Source: an uncultured Methanomassiliicoccus sp.
Lineage (GTDB): Archaea; Thermoplasmatota; Thermoplasmata; Methanomassiliicoccales; Methanomassiliicoccaceae
Direction of reading: 5' to 3'
Assembly: GCA_944319735.1 (NCBI GenBank)
Contig: CALUEU010000006.1
Coordinates: 62,001-126,000, forward strand
Length of the DNA: 64,000 nt
The notes under the pieces were generated by a model. It saw only the letters and a program-made list of their open reading frames with translations. It did not search any database and had not been told where the DNA came from. Shown one piece after another: positions 1-7,693 of this stretch. Both the position numbers and the translations under genes were made by a program. How positions within the stretch are numbered: position 1 is the first letter of the stretch; every line of letters begins with the position of its first letter.

Positions 1-486
1 CTGGTCTGGATTCCCTCCTTTAAGGTGTGAAATCGTGTATTTTCGACCAACGGCTACTCTATCAAGAGTACGGCTCTTTTCTGGCATGTCGCAACGAATA
101 GAACAATCACATCCGCAATGTTCATTTGTGCCTAAAATTTTACACATTCTACCTGCTGACTCGTCTGATATTACATGTTCCGTTCTGCATGCTTCTTCAT
201 GAGCTACATCCTCGTTTGCATCCAAAACGTCCACTAAAAACCTTTCCATAACTTGGTGTTTTTCTCTGAGATGTTTTGCATACTCAAGTCCTTTTTCTGT
301 AAGGGATACTCCTCTGTATTTTTCATACTCGACCATGCCTTCATTTGCAAGATTTCTTATCATTTCACTAACACTTGCTGGGGATATACCTAAACGAGAT
401 GCTATTTCAGAAGTCTTGGCTACTTGTGACCCGCCCGTAATGCGTAATATGTAAATCAAGTAGTCCTCTCGAGTATAGGTAGTCAT
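1..486 (-). CDS. DtxR/MntR-family metal-dependent transcriptional repressor (C-terminus cut by window edge)
   Basis: Seen: an open frame of 162 codons with ATG at 486, still open at base 1. The N-terminus is a winged helix (SEIASRLGISPASVSEMIRNL, about residues 26-46), followed by the family's dimerisation/metal domain with HEEACRTEHVIS at 96-107. H77, E81, C100, E103 and H104 match the usual metal-binding positions. Known: this family represses iron or manganese uptake genes when metal is bound. Odd: residues 124-132 hold four cysteines (C124, C126, C128, C132) where relatives usually have a CPHG-like segment. It diverges from the prenyltransferase gene at 629. A C-terminal FeoA/SH3-like domain would lie outside the window. 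Confidence 0.9.
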   Translation of the reverse strand, partial: MTTYTREDYLIYILRITGGSQVAKTSEIASRLGISPASVSEMIRNLANEGMVEYEKYRGVSLTEKGLEYAKHLREKHQVMERFLVDVLDANEDVAHEEACRTEHVISDESAGRMCKILGTNEHCGCDCSIRCDMPEKSRTLDRVAVGRKYTISHLKGGNPDQ

Positions 487-628
487 ACACAGCCAATATT
501 CTTAAACATTCTTGAAACTTTTCTCCAAATGTAATAGGTTTGTGGTTGTACACAGATAAAATGTAAGATTTGAATAGTTTGTACAGTATGAGCGAGTATC
601 AAGAAACACATTTTGTGATGGGTATAGG

Positions 629-1552
629 ATGACATATAAAAAATTGACAATGAAGGCAGTTATTGAGCTTGCGGCCCCTCATACATGGCCTGCTAGTACA
701 ATACCAGTATGTTTAGCTATGGTGTTGAGTGTTTCGTTTGTAGGCCATTTTTCGCCATACCTATTTTTTTCTGTACTTCTTACTTCAATATTCTTACAAT
801 GTGCAGTTAATACATTGAATGATTATGCAGACTTTGTAAAAGGTACAGACACTCTTGAAAACTCAGACGATCCAACTGATGCTTCAATAATTTATAATGA
901 CTTGAATCCCAGATCTGCAAAAAATGTTGGGATAGTATTTGTTGCACTAGCTGCTTTATCTGGAGTATATGCAATATATATTGCTGGTTGGACCCCAGTG
1001 ATTTTTGGTGCGATTGGTGTGGCAATTTTGACCTCATATTCATTCAGTAAATTTCCTTTATCTCATCTACCAGTTGGAGAAATCATTTCGGGCGTTGTGA
1101 TGGGGGGAATAATCCCATTGGCTTCATACTATGTATTTACACTTCAAATCGAGCCCATGGTAATCATATATTGTTTACCAACAATCATCTCAATAGGCCT
1201 AATAATGATGACAAATAATATATCAGATATAGAGAGGGATCTTATAGTAAAAAGAAAAACACTTCCCTGCTTATTAAAAAGAGATAAAACGTCAATATTA
1301 TTGAAATCATTCATAATAATATCCGTAATTTCTGTTTGTACGTTAGTAGTTATTTATTTCAGAAATGGCAGTTTTCTCATTCCATTGATGATCGCATCAT
1401 TGATTATGCCATACATAAGGTTATCAAATGGTAGATTTGTACCAGAATCCAGAATAATCTCAATGAATTCAATTTTATCAATACATACACGTTTAAACTT
1501 ATACTACATAGCTATGATTGCAGCGGATATGATTATAGGTGCCTTACCATGA
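629..1552 (+). CDS. UbiA-superfamily prenyltransferase, MenA-like
   Basis: A 307-residue polytopic membrane protein. Two aspartate motifs of the UbiA superfamily are visible: N61-x-x-N-D-Y-x-D68 followed by KGTD, and NNISDIERD at 196-204 followed by a K-R-K-TL segment, the pattern typical of MenA (1,4-dihydroxy-2-naphthoate prenyltransferase). Known: such enzymes attach a polyprenyl tail to an aromatic ring in the membrane. The stop overlaps the start of the UbiE-like methyltransferase by 4 bp (ATGA), so the two are probably translated together. Inference: the pair makes a prenylated, methylated membrane electron carrier. The actual ring substrate cannot be read from the sequence; protohaem or geranylgeranyl lipid synthesis are less likely alternatives. 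Confidence 0.85.
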   Translation: MTYKKLTMKAVIELAAPHTWPASTIPVCLAMVLSVSFVGHFSPYLFFSVLLTSIFLQCAVNTLNDYADFVKGTDTLENSDDPTDASIIYNDLNPRSAKNVGIVFVALAALSGVYAIYIAGWTPVIFGAIGVAILTSYSFSKFPLSHLPVGEIISGVVMGGIIPLASYYVFTLQIEPMVIIYCLPTIISIGLIMMTNNISDIERDLIVKRKTLPCLLKRDKTSILLKSFIIISVISVCTLVVIYFRNGSFLIPLMIASLIMPYIRLSNGRFVPESRIISMNSILSIHTRLNLYYIAMIAADMIIGALP

Positions 1553-2244
1553 AAGATGATAAAGAAGAAAAAGTGCAGGGTGTGTTTCAACACATCAGCA
1601 GCAATTATGACATGATGAATGACATAATAAGTATAGGACTGCATCGAGGATGGAAAGATTCACTAGCTGAAGAAATATCTCAAAAAGGTAAATCAATCCT
1701 GGATGTCTGTTGCGGCACTGGTGATCTGACTGTAATGCTTTCTAAAAAAGATGTTTTAAATGAAGTTACAGGACTTGATTTTTCACAAAATATGCTTTCT
1801 GTAGCGAAAAATCGAGTGGAAAAAAATGATGTAAAAAATGTAAAGCTAGTTCAGGGCAATGCAATGGAGCTACCGTTTGAAGATAATTGTTTTGACTGTG
1901 CTGTAATCTCATTTGGATTAAGAAATGTTGCTGATTATTCAAAGGTCATTTCTGAAATGACCAGGGTCATTAAAAAAGGAGGCTGGATATATTGTCTTGA
2001 AGCATCATATCCCGATTCAAAATATATAAAACCGTTTTTTAGATTATATTTTAGGCACATTATGCCTCGATTGGCAGGATTAATCACAGGAAAACAAAAA
2101 GAGTATGAATGGTTGAATGAGTCTACTGAACTATTTTTAAAAAAGAATGAACTGGCAGAGTTATTCAAAAAATGTGGCCTATCGGATGTTACATACAAAA
2201 CATATTTGATGGGATCTGCGGCCCTTCACAAAGGTCAAAAATAA
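1549..2244 (+). CDS. ubiE: UbiE/MenG-family SAM-dependent methyltransferase
   Basis: A 231-residue class I methyltransferase of usual UbiE length. The SAM-binding loop LDVCCGTGDLT, the acidic loop GLDFSQNML and the family segment FGLRNVADYSKVISEM are all visible, as is the N-terminal DMMNDIISIGLHRGWK typical of UbiE/MenG. Known: it C-methylates demethylmenaquinone or the ubiquinone precursor. It is coupled to the MenA-like gene through a 4-bp ATGA overlap. Inference: together they complete the last two steps of a quinone-like lipid. No ring-forming men or futalosine genes are in the window, so the ring comes from elsewhere. Confidence 0.88.
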   Translation: MKDDKEEKVQGVFQHISSNYDMMNDIISIGLHRGWKDSLAEEISQKGKSILDVCCGTGDLTVMLSKKDVLNEVTGLDFSQNMLSVAKNRVEKNDVKNVKLVQGNAMELPFEDNCFDCAVISFGLRNVADYSKVISEMTRVIKKGGWIYCLEASYPDSKYIKPFFRLYFRHIMPRLAGLITGKQKEYEWLNESTELFLKKNELAELFKKCGLSDVTYKTYLMGSAALHKGQK

Positions 2245-2298
2245 CGCCACTTTAAACTTAAGTTATTTTTAAAATAGTTGTATTGCTATGAGAAAAAT

Positions 2299-2511
2299 AT
2301 GTTAGGTGGTACAGTATTTCAAGTGTCAGGTATGACCTGCAGCCATTGTGAAGCTTCTGTTGAAAAAGCAGTGTTAACAATTGATGGTATAAAAGCAGTG
2401 AAGGCAAATGCTTCAAAAGGAGAGATTAAAGTAAAGGGAATCCTCACAGACGAAGTTATTGAAAAAATAAAAGAAGTTGTGTCTGAAGCTGGTTTTTTAA
2501 TTAAAGAGTGA
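2299..2511 (+). CDS. Heavy-metal-associated (HMA) domain protein, CopZ-like
   Basis: A single HMA domain of about 70 residues with the metal-binding loop GMTCSHC. The ATG at 2299 is preferred over an in-frame TTG at 2278 because it starts right at the domain. Known: stand-alone HMA proteins are cytosolic copper or other soft-metal chaperones that hand the ion to P-type ATPases or repressors. No ATPase partner lies nearby. It ends in a hairpin shared with the convergent AIM24 gene. Confidence 0.85.
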   Translation: MLGGTVFQVSGMTCSHCEASVEKAVLTIDGIKAVKANASKGEIKVKGILTDEVIEKIKEVVSEAGFLIKE

Positions 2512-2519
2512 AAACAAGA

Positions 2520-2556
2520 TGTGTGGAGAAATTGATCACTGTATCAATTCCCACAT
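2520..2556. terminator. Hairpin between convergent genes
   Basis: Inverted repeat: TGTGG and AATTGAT on the left arm pair with ATCAATT and CCACA on the right arm, with a small internal loop. It lies between the stops of the HMA gene and the AIM24 gene. No strong T-tract follows on either strand, so termination is inferred from position. Confidence 0.5.
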
Positions 2557-2573
2557 AGAAAGGCATTTTGTGT

Positions 2574-3254
2574 TTAACCTTGATTGTGTGGTATCAATTC
2601 ATAGATAGCAAATGCTAAATCCCTTGGAGTCATAGATTGGACTATTACTTTTCCAGGACCATGCAAGATGGTGATAAAAAGTCCCTCTCCACTGAATAAC
2701 ATATTTTTTACACCTTTTACTCTTTGAATTTCATATTGAACTGATTCTTCCCACAAGACTGCATTCGATGTTGATACTTTCAATATCTGTCCTGGCTGCA
2801 GATCAAATTCAGCAACATCACCGCAGGCAGCTATAAACGCAGTTCCATTTCCAGATATTTTCTGTAGCAAGAAGCCTTCTCCACCAAAAACAGCTGAACC
2901 CAGTTTCTTTTGAATGGACAGATCTACATCTACGCCATCTTGGGCACAAAGAAACGATGATCCTTGACAAATATATGATCTGCCTTGCATATCAAGTGGT
3001 ATAATCTTACCAGGAAATGTCCCACCAAATGCCACTATTCCTTTTTTATTTTCTGATTTAAAATTCGTGATGAAAAGAGTGTCCCCGGAAAAGCTTCGTT
3101 TCAGACCTTTTAATAATCCACCTCTAGTGTTTGTATCCATTACTACACTTTCACTCATATATTTCATTGTACCTGATTCGGAATAAACGTTCTCTCCAGG
3201 TTCAAGTTCAATCTCTACGATTTGAAGATTGTTTCCCATAATTTTATAATTCAT
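2574..3254 (-). CDS. AIM24 family (TIGR00266) protein
   Basis: 226 residues, matching the usual length of the TIGR00266/AIM24 beta-rich family. Characteristic stretches are ESGTMKYMSESV, GGLLKGLKRSFSGDTLFITNF and GEGFLLQKISGNGTAFIA. Known: the fold resembles TRAP-like beta proteins; the yeast homologue acts at the inner mitochondrial membrane, but the prokaryotic role is not settled. It is a single gene between convergent and tandem neighbours, 30 bp downstream of the PIN-like gene on the same strand. Confidence 0.85.
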   Translation of the reverse strand: MNYKIMGNNLQIVEIELEPGENVYSESGTMKYMSESVVMDTNTRGGLLKGLKRSFSGDTLFITNFKSENKKGIVAFGGTFPGKIIPLDMQGRSYICQGSSFLCAQDGVDVDLSIQKKLGSAVFGGEGFLLQKISGNGTAFIAACGDVAEFDLQPGQILKVSTSNAVLWEESVQYEIQRVKGVKNMLFSGEGLFITILHGPGKVIVQSMTPRDLAFAIYELIPHNQG

Positions 3255-3284
3255 AATATGTGATTACAGTATGATTATAAAATA

Positions 3285-3563
3285 TCACTCAGATTCTTCA
3301 TCCATTTTCTTGATGTTTTCACATACCATTTCAGCAATCATTGCTTCTGTTACTCTAAAACATTTCCCACCAATTAATTTAGAAATATTATATGGGAGTT
3401 CGTCTCGAGTTATAAGCAAATAACCTTTCTTTTTAGAGTATTCTGCAATTTCCCTGTCTTTTTTACCTTTCATACCTTCGTCTTGAACAGTTGTTACATC
3501 CCAGCCTAATGCTTCATAATATTCTTTAGATCCGGTAAAGTGTTCATCAAGAAACAGTTTCAT
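3285..3563 (-). CDS. Small PIN-like (DUF5615/Mut7-C type) protein
   Basis: 92 residues. The start LDEHF, a central GWDVTTVQDEG, and LLITRDE near residue 50 follow the DUF5615/Mut7-C pattern, a compact PIN-like nuclease fold with acidic residues at these places. Known: relatives are often toxins paired with a DUF433 antitoxin. Here there is no obvious antitoxin beside it, so it may be a lone enzyme. It is followed 30 bp later by the AIM24 gene, possibly in one transcript. Family assignment is from motif spacing only. Confidence 0.6.
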   Translation of the reverse strand: MKLFLDEHFTGSKEYYEALGWDVTTVQDEGMKGKKDREIAEYSKKKGYLLITRDELPYNISKLIGGKCFRVTEAMIAEMVCENIKKMDEESE

Positions 3564-3992
3564 AAATTAATATATACTCGTTATGTTCAAAAAGATTTTC
3601 ATGATAAATCAGCAAAAAGTATCATATTGAGAGATTATTGATAAAGATACGTGTGCTAAACGTTCTTAATTTATAACAAAACAAGCCACAACTATCTGTT
3701 AATACAACTGGGTGATTGAATTAATACATCTAATATATGTGTTTTATAAACAAAATTAGACTGAATTCCATCATCAATAGACTGCTAAAAAAAATTCCAT
3801 TTACGTGTTTTAACTGTAGAATTTTTTTAGATTTTTAAAGCATTGAGATCTAAAAAGAAAAAATTAAGAGCATTTAAACTTCAACTCATAAGAAAATGAG
3901 GATAATAAAAACATGCCTCATCATATGAAATTTATTTACATAGAAGCATTATCGGCGATATATCTATATATAATGATGATTAATTAATATGT
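3564..3992. other. AT-rich intergenic region with promoter for the winged-helix gene
   Basis: No convincing gene or tRNA seen in these 429 bases. Near the right end a run of alternating A/T (about 3957-3972) would serve as TATA box for the gene starting at 3993. The left end would hold the promoter of the minus-strand PIN-like gene. Confidence 0.5.
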
Positions 3993-4607
3993 ATGCCATT
4001 TATAGATCAAAAAGAAAAAAGAGCATCGATACTAGACGAACCGTACGCAGCAGGTATCCTTTTAATGTTGAGAGATAGAGAAATGAAAGGAGAATCATTA
4101 CTTACTCTCAGCGGTGTGAAACATACAGTATCTGCAAATTATAATTCTGTGAAAAAAATCCTCATATGGATGGAAGACATGGGAATAATAGAGATTAATC
4201 AATCTGCACAAGAGGAACACCCGCGTCCAGGAAGGCCAGGACATAATGTTGAACTCACGGAAAAAGGAAAAAATATTGCAGATAGCCTTAATGAAGTCGT
4301 TGAATATATGGGACAGATACCAGTATATAGAAAAGGCATCAAAGAATCATCATCACCGTCAAAGGCTTCAGCAAACAAAGCATCAAAACCAACGGTTAAG
4401 ACAGCTAAAGTAACACCAAAGCCATCAAAACCAGCTAAATCAACCAAAACAGCACCAAAAGCTGCCCCAAAAAGTGTAAAATCACCTGCAAAGGCTGCTC
4501 CTAAAACTAGAAAAACAGTAGCTAACAAAACAGCTGCAAAAAAAGTTACAGAAAAGAAAAAGCCAGCCTCCTCAAAAAGAAACACATCCAAAAGGGCTAA
4601 AAAGTAA
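3993..4607 (+). CDS. Winged-helix protein with lysine/alanine/proline-rich histone-H1-like tail
   Basis: 204 residues in two parts. Residues 1 to about 105 look like a winged helix of the MarR/PadR kind (NYNSVKKILIWMEDMGIIEIN, then a basic PGRPGH wing and VELTEKGKNI). Residues from about 118 to the end are almost only Lys, Ala, Pro, Ser and Thr, with many KPAK/KAAPK-like units and a very basic end. Known: such tails occur in linker histone H1 and bacterial H1-like proteins and bind DNA without sequence preference. Inference: an abundant chromatin protein or DNA-compacting regulator. It stands alone and is followed by a strong terminator. Confidence 0.7.
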   Translation: MPFIDQKEKRASILDEPYAAGILLMLRDREMKGESLLTLSGVKHTVSANYNSVKKILIWMEDMGIIEINQSAQEEHPRPGRPGHNVELTEKGKNIADSLNEVVEYMGQIPVYRKGIKESSSPSKASANKASKPTVKTAKVTPKPSKPAKSTKTAPKAAPKSVKSPAKAAPKTRKTVANKTAAKKVTEKKKPASSKRNTSKRAKK

Positions 4608-4617
4608 ATAAACTCGA

Positions 4618-4654
4618 GTAGGATGTTGTATTTCATCCTACAATAACTTTTTTT
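4618..4654 (+). terminator. Hairpin plus T-tract terminator
   Basis: Perfect 8-bp stem GTAGGATG/CATCCTAC with an 8-nt loop, followed seven bases later by seven T. It sits 10 bp after the stop of the winged-helix gene. Confidence 0.8.
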
Positions 4655-4677
4655 ATCTGCAATTAGTTCTAGATTTT

Positions 4678-5232
4678 ATGAAAGTTGTAGGTGTATCTGG
4701 CAGTCCAAGGCCAAAAAGCAATTCTTCAACCATTGTGAAAACTGCCTTGGAAGAGCTTGCATCAAAAGGTGCAGAAACTGAACTTTTTGAAATGTCTGGC
4801 ATGAAATTCGAAGGCTGCAGCGGCTGCATGTATTGCAAATCTAAAGGAAAATGTGTTAAAAATGATGATATTACAAAGATCATTGATGCCATATCTAATG
4901 CGGATGCAATAGTATTTGCAGCCCCGATATATTTCCATAGGTATAACTCCCAATTCAGAGCATTGATTGATCGTTTGTACTGTTTAATAAGGCCTGATTT
5001 TTCATGCGCACTTCCTGCTGGTAAAAAAGCAATAGTTATAAGCACACAGGGAGCACCTGATGAAACTGCATTTAAGGGTGAAACTGATTGGCTTGCAGAA
5101 ACATTGAATAGCTACTTTAAATTTAACGTAGTAGACAAACTCATATTTGTAAATGGAAATGATGTTAATTCTGCCGCTGGAAATCAAGAATTTATTTCTA
5201 AAGTGAAAGATGCTGCAGGAAAACTTATCTAA
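4678..5232 (+). CDS. NAD(P)H-dependent FMN reductase / iron-sulfur flavoprotein
   Basis: 184 residues with the flavodoxin-like FMN site GSPRPKSNSST near the N-terminus and the cysteine cluster GCSGCMYCKSKGKC at about 45-58, then APIYFHRYNSQFRALIDR. Known: this combination is that of NADPH-dependent FMN reductases and, when four cysteines are compactly spaced, iron-sulfur flavoproteins (Isf) common in methanogens, which take part in electron transfer and oxygen defence. It starts within 25 bp of the preceding terminator, so it has its own very short leader, and is followed by a bidirectional terminator. Confidence 0.85.
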   Translation: MKVVGVSGSPRPKSNSSTIVKTALEELASKGAETELFEMSGMKFEGCSGCMYCKSKGKCVKNDDITKIIDAISNADAIVFAAPIYFHRYNSQFRALIDRLYCLIRPDFSCALPAGKKAIVISTQGAPDETAFKGETDWLAETLNSYFKFNVVDKLIFVNGNDVNSAAGNQEFISKVKDAAGKLI

Positions 5233-5240
5233 TTAAAAAC

Positions 5241-5280
5241 AGGAGCGTATGCCTTAAGCATAGCTCCTTTTATAATTTTT
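5241..5280. terminator. Bidirectional hairpin terminator
   Basis: 11-bp stem (AGGAGC, one bulged G, TATGC against GCATAGCTCCT) with T-rich tracts on both sides when read from either strand. It separates the flavoprotein gene from the convergent recombinase pair. Confidence 0.8.
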
Positions 5281-5291
5281 AAAATGTTGTA

Positions 5292-6122
5292 TTAATTTAG
5301 ATCGTTAATTACTGTTGTTTTTCGTTTAGATGGGTCTTTCGTATTGCTTGATGCAAGAATCTGTACTTTATTAAAATTATCTAGAGCAATTATGGGGGCA
5401 TGATCTGATTTTATCTGTAATGTATCCCATCGCATGTATCCAACATAAATTGGATTATGAAGAATTCTGCTAATTGACCATTTTGTCCAAAGATTTCCAT
5501 TTCTTGTGAGTTTTGATTCAGAGTTTAAAGAGCTAGCTATTGATGCCATTGTATGGCCTTGAAGATACTCTGAATAAATCCATCGAATAATATTAGCTTC
5601 GTGCTCTTCAATTATTAAATTTGAATTTTCTAATTTATAACCATATGGAGGATTGAAACCCATCATACCCCCCATTGATGCTTTTTGTTCCATACCCACA
5701 TAGGTTCTTTCACCAATCTGTTCAGATTCTAATTGAGCAATTCTCTGAATCATATCAACTACAAACCTTCCTATTGCACTGGATGTATCAAGTTCTTCCT
5801 GCATTGATGTGAATTTTTTGCCCCATTTCTCAAGATTATCCATCATTTCTATAAAATTTCTAGAATTTCTATGAATACGGTCCATTTTAAGGACAAGAAT
5901 TGTATCCCATTTGTCCTTTTCATCAATCATTCTTTTATACTCCGATCTTGAACTGATTTTTCTACCACTGTATCCTTTATCAGCATATACTTCTGCAATA
6001 TCCCACCCTTGAGCCTCACAATATGCAGTCAAACGCTCTTGCTGCGCCTCTAGAGAGTATCCCTCTTCAGCCTGCTCTTCTGTGGATACTCTGATGTATA
6101 ATGCAGCTCTTGTCATCATCAT
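5292..6122 (-). CDS. Serine recombinase, short form (second of tandem pair)
   Basis: 276 residues. The N-terminal resolvase catalytic domain has YIRVSTEEQ with the nucleophile Ser13, LKMDRIHRNS and the E-helix region; it is followed by the Recombinase domain (PPYGYKLE, SISRILHNPIYVGY). It ends straight after that domain, whereas large serine integrases usually continue for 200 or more residues through a zinc ribbon and coiled coil. Its ATG overlaps the TGA of the upstream recombinase by 4 bp. The two share long identical DNA blocks. The frame is intact. No cargo genes, phage genes or insertion sequence ends are apparent around it. Confidence 0.9.
   Translation of the reverse strand: MMMTRAALYIRVSTEEQAEEGYSLEAQQERLTAYCEAQGWDIAEVYADKGYSGRKISSRSEYKRMIDEKDKWDTILVLKMDRIHRNSRNFIEMMDNLEKWGKKFTSMQEELDTSSAIGRFVVDMIQRIAQLESEQIGERTYVGMEQKASMGGMMGFNPPYGYKLENSNLIIEEHEANIIRWIYSEYLQGHTMASIASSLNSESKLTRNGNLWTKWSISRILHNPIYVGYMRWDTLQIKSDHAPIIALDNFNKVQILASSNTKDPSKRKTTVINDLN
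5707..5747. repeat. 41-bp direct repeat, copy 1 (inside recombinase gene)
   Basis: Identical over 41 bp to 6531-6571; both copies encode the conserved segment around RIAQLESEQIGER in the same frame. A second identical 33-bp block (5862-5894 and 6686-6718) has exactly the same 824-bp offset. The blocks show that the two recombinase genes derive from duplication or recent gene conversion. Confidence 0.9.
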
Positions 6123-6958
6123 CCTCCAATCAAAGTATGTGCTGAACCAGATGCATTTCTGCGTCGTTCTTCCATCATTTTTTGAACTAAATTGAAGATA
6201 GAAATTGAAACTATTTCTATGTCATCTAGTTTTATAAGAAAACCATCCCATAATGCAAACCCACAATAGAGAGGGTTTCTCAAGATCTTACTAACGGTCT
6301 GTTTTTTCCAAGTTGTACCTTTTTTGGAAGGAATGCCTTTTGAGTTAAGATTAGTTGCAATATCATTCAGGCTATTCCCTGAGATATATGCATTGAATAT
6401 GTAAGATACAATGCCTGCTTCTGAAGGATTTATTTCTAATCCAGGATCTTTAAAATTATATCCATATGGTTCCCCCGAACCTAAATATCCATCGCCATTC
6501 TTTGCTTTTTGAATCATTCCAATTTTTACTCTTTCACCAATCTGTTCAGATTCTAATTGAGCAATTCTCTGGATTATATCCATTACAAACCGTCCCATTG
6601 CAGACGTTGTATCAAACTTTTCCTGCATTGAGCTGAACTGCTTTCCTTTTGAGGCAAGTTCATTCATCATGTTAGTAAAATTTTGAGAATTTCTATGAAT
6701 ACGGTCCATTTTAAGGACCAATAAGACATCCCAAGAATCTGACTCTTGCATCATTTTTTTATACATAGGTCTTGAAATATCTCTACCTGAATAACCATCA
6801 TCAATGTATTCATCAGAGATGTCCCAGCCTTTTGCTTTACAATATGCTCTTAATCGTTTTAGCTGAGCGGCTATACTGAATCCTTCCCGTGCTTGGTCTT
6901 CTGTAGAAACCCTGACATATACAGCTGCTCGCATCCCATACAGTGAACGGCGAACCAT
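6119..6958 (-). CDS. Serine recombinase, short form (first of tandem pair)
   Basis: 279 residues with the same plan as its downstream partner: YVRVSTEDQ with nucleophile Ser18, LKMDRIHRNS, IGERVKIGM, then a Recombinase domain with GEPYGYNFKD and VSKILRNPLYCGF. It also stops right after the Recombinase domain. An internal ATG at codon 9 is a possible alternative start. Known: serine recombinases form synaptic tetramers and join att sites. Inference: two diverged paralogues translated from one message could form a heteromeric integrase or inversion enzyme; alternatively they are relics of a lost element. The upstream region (6959-7131) is AT-rich. Confidence 0.9.
   Translation of the reverse strand: MVRRSLYGMRAAVYVRVSTEDQAREGFSIAAQLKRLRAYCKAKGWDISDEYIDDGYSGRDISRPMYKKMMQESDSWDVLLVLKMDRIHRNSQNFTNMMNELASKGKQFSSMQEKFDTTSAMGRFVMDIIQRIAQLESEQIGERVKIGMIQKAKNGDGYLGSGEPYGYNFKDPGLEINPSEAGIVSYIFNAYISGNSLNDIATNLNSKGIPSKKGTTWKKQTVSKILRNPLYCGFALWDGFLIKLDDIEIVSISIFNLVQKMMEERRRNASGSAHTLIGG
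6531..6571. repeat. 41-bp direct repeat, copy 2 (inside recombinase gene)
   Basis: Second copy of the 41-bp block at 5707-5747, at the equivalent place in the upstream recombinase gene. Confidence 0.9.
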
Positions 6959-7131
6959 AATTTAAGCTTTTAATAAAGTATGGCTATAGGTTTAATAATA
7001 TAGCAAATAATATATCTTCAGATCTTTGAATGGATATAAATAATCAAACACTAATAATCAATAGTTAATAATGTGATTATAATACAATCCAATGGTAAGA
7101 TTCAAGAATATAAAGCATATGTGAGAATAGA

Positions 7132-7545
7132 ATGCAAGAAGAACTTGATTCAGAGATGTTACGTTTAAAGGAAGAATTCGGCGGACTTGTCGACAATGAC
7201 ACTTTGCGTAGATTAGTCGAATCAAGAGGTGTTTATATGTCAGAAAAAAAGATTTCAGAATTTGGCGATAAAGAAGAAGTTTCAGCTACCGTAAAGGTAA
7301 CAAGAATATTCGATACCAAAATATTTAATAAAAGAACTGGCGGAGAAGGGAAAGTCAGAAACATTGGTGTAGAAGATGATTCTGGCAACTGCCGCATTAC
7401 TCTCTGGGATGAAGATGTAAATTTAGTAGAAACTATGGGAATTGAAGTCGGGGATGAGTTAAAGCTTACAAGTTGTTATGTGAAACAAACCGATTATGGT
7501 ACTGACGTCTCTAAAGGACGTGTTGGAACTATTGAAAAACTTTGA
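7132..7545 (+). CDS. OB-fold nucleic-acid-binding protein, RPA-like
   Basis: 137 residues. After an N-terminal helical part of about 45 residues comes one OB fold: KVTRIFDTKIFNKRTGGEGKVRNIGVEDDSGNCRITLWDED is cut here into its strands, with the typical VRNIGVEDDSG and ITLWDED of archaeal replication protein A domains. Known: archaeal RPA proteins bind single-stranded DNA in replication and repair. With a single OB fold and no zinc finger this is probably an accessory or one subunit of RPA. It is transcribed alone; a GC-rich hairpin follows the stop codon. Confidence 0.8.
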   Translation: MQEELDSEMLRLKEEFGGLVDNDTLRRLVESRGVYMSEKKISEFGDKEEVSATVKVTRIFDTKIFNKRTGGEGKVRNIGVEDDSGNCRITLWDEDVNLVETMGIEVGDELKLTSCYVKQTDYGTDVSKGRVGTIEKL

Positions 7546-7546
7546 A

Positions 7547-7564
7547 GGTGCGGCTTTCCGCACC
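7547..7564 (+). terminator. Hairpin after OB-fold gene
   Basis: Perfect 7-bp stem GGTGCGG/CCGCACC with a 4-nt loop, one base after the stop codon region; the following stretch is only mildly T-rich. Confidence 0.6.
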
Positions 7565-7693
7565 CACTACCGTTTTATTAGTCAGATTTTATCATAAATA
7601 TCCATAGTAGATAAACTATTTAAAAAAATAAATATACCATCTAATTTTAAAAAAATGTAAAAGGAAGGGGTTTAGGTTGTAAGTTTAAGAAGC

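Noticed and set aside
4199-4636. 145-codon minus-strand open frame opposite the H1-like tail
   Set aside because: It is the complement of a repetitive Lys/Ala/Pro-coding stretch; its Phe/Ala/Val-rich product has no family features and it spans the terminator.
5292-6958. A prophage or large integrative element around the recombinases
   Set aside because: Neighbours on both sides are ordinary chromosomal genes, and no phage, plasmid or cargo genes or flanking repeats are visible.
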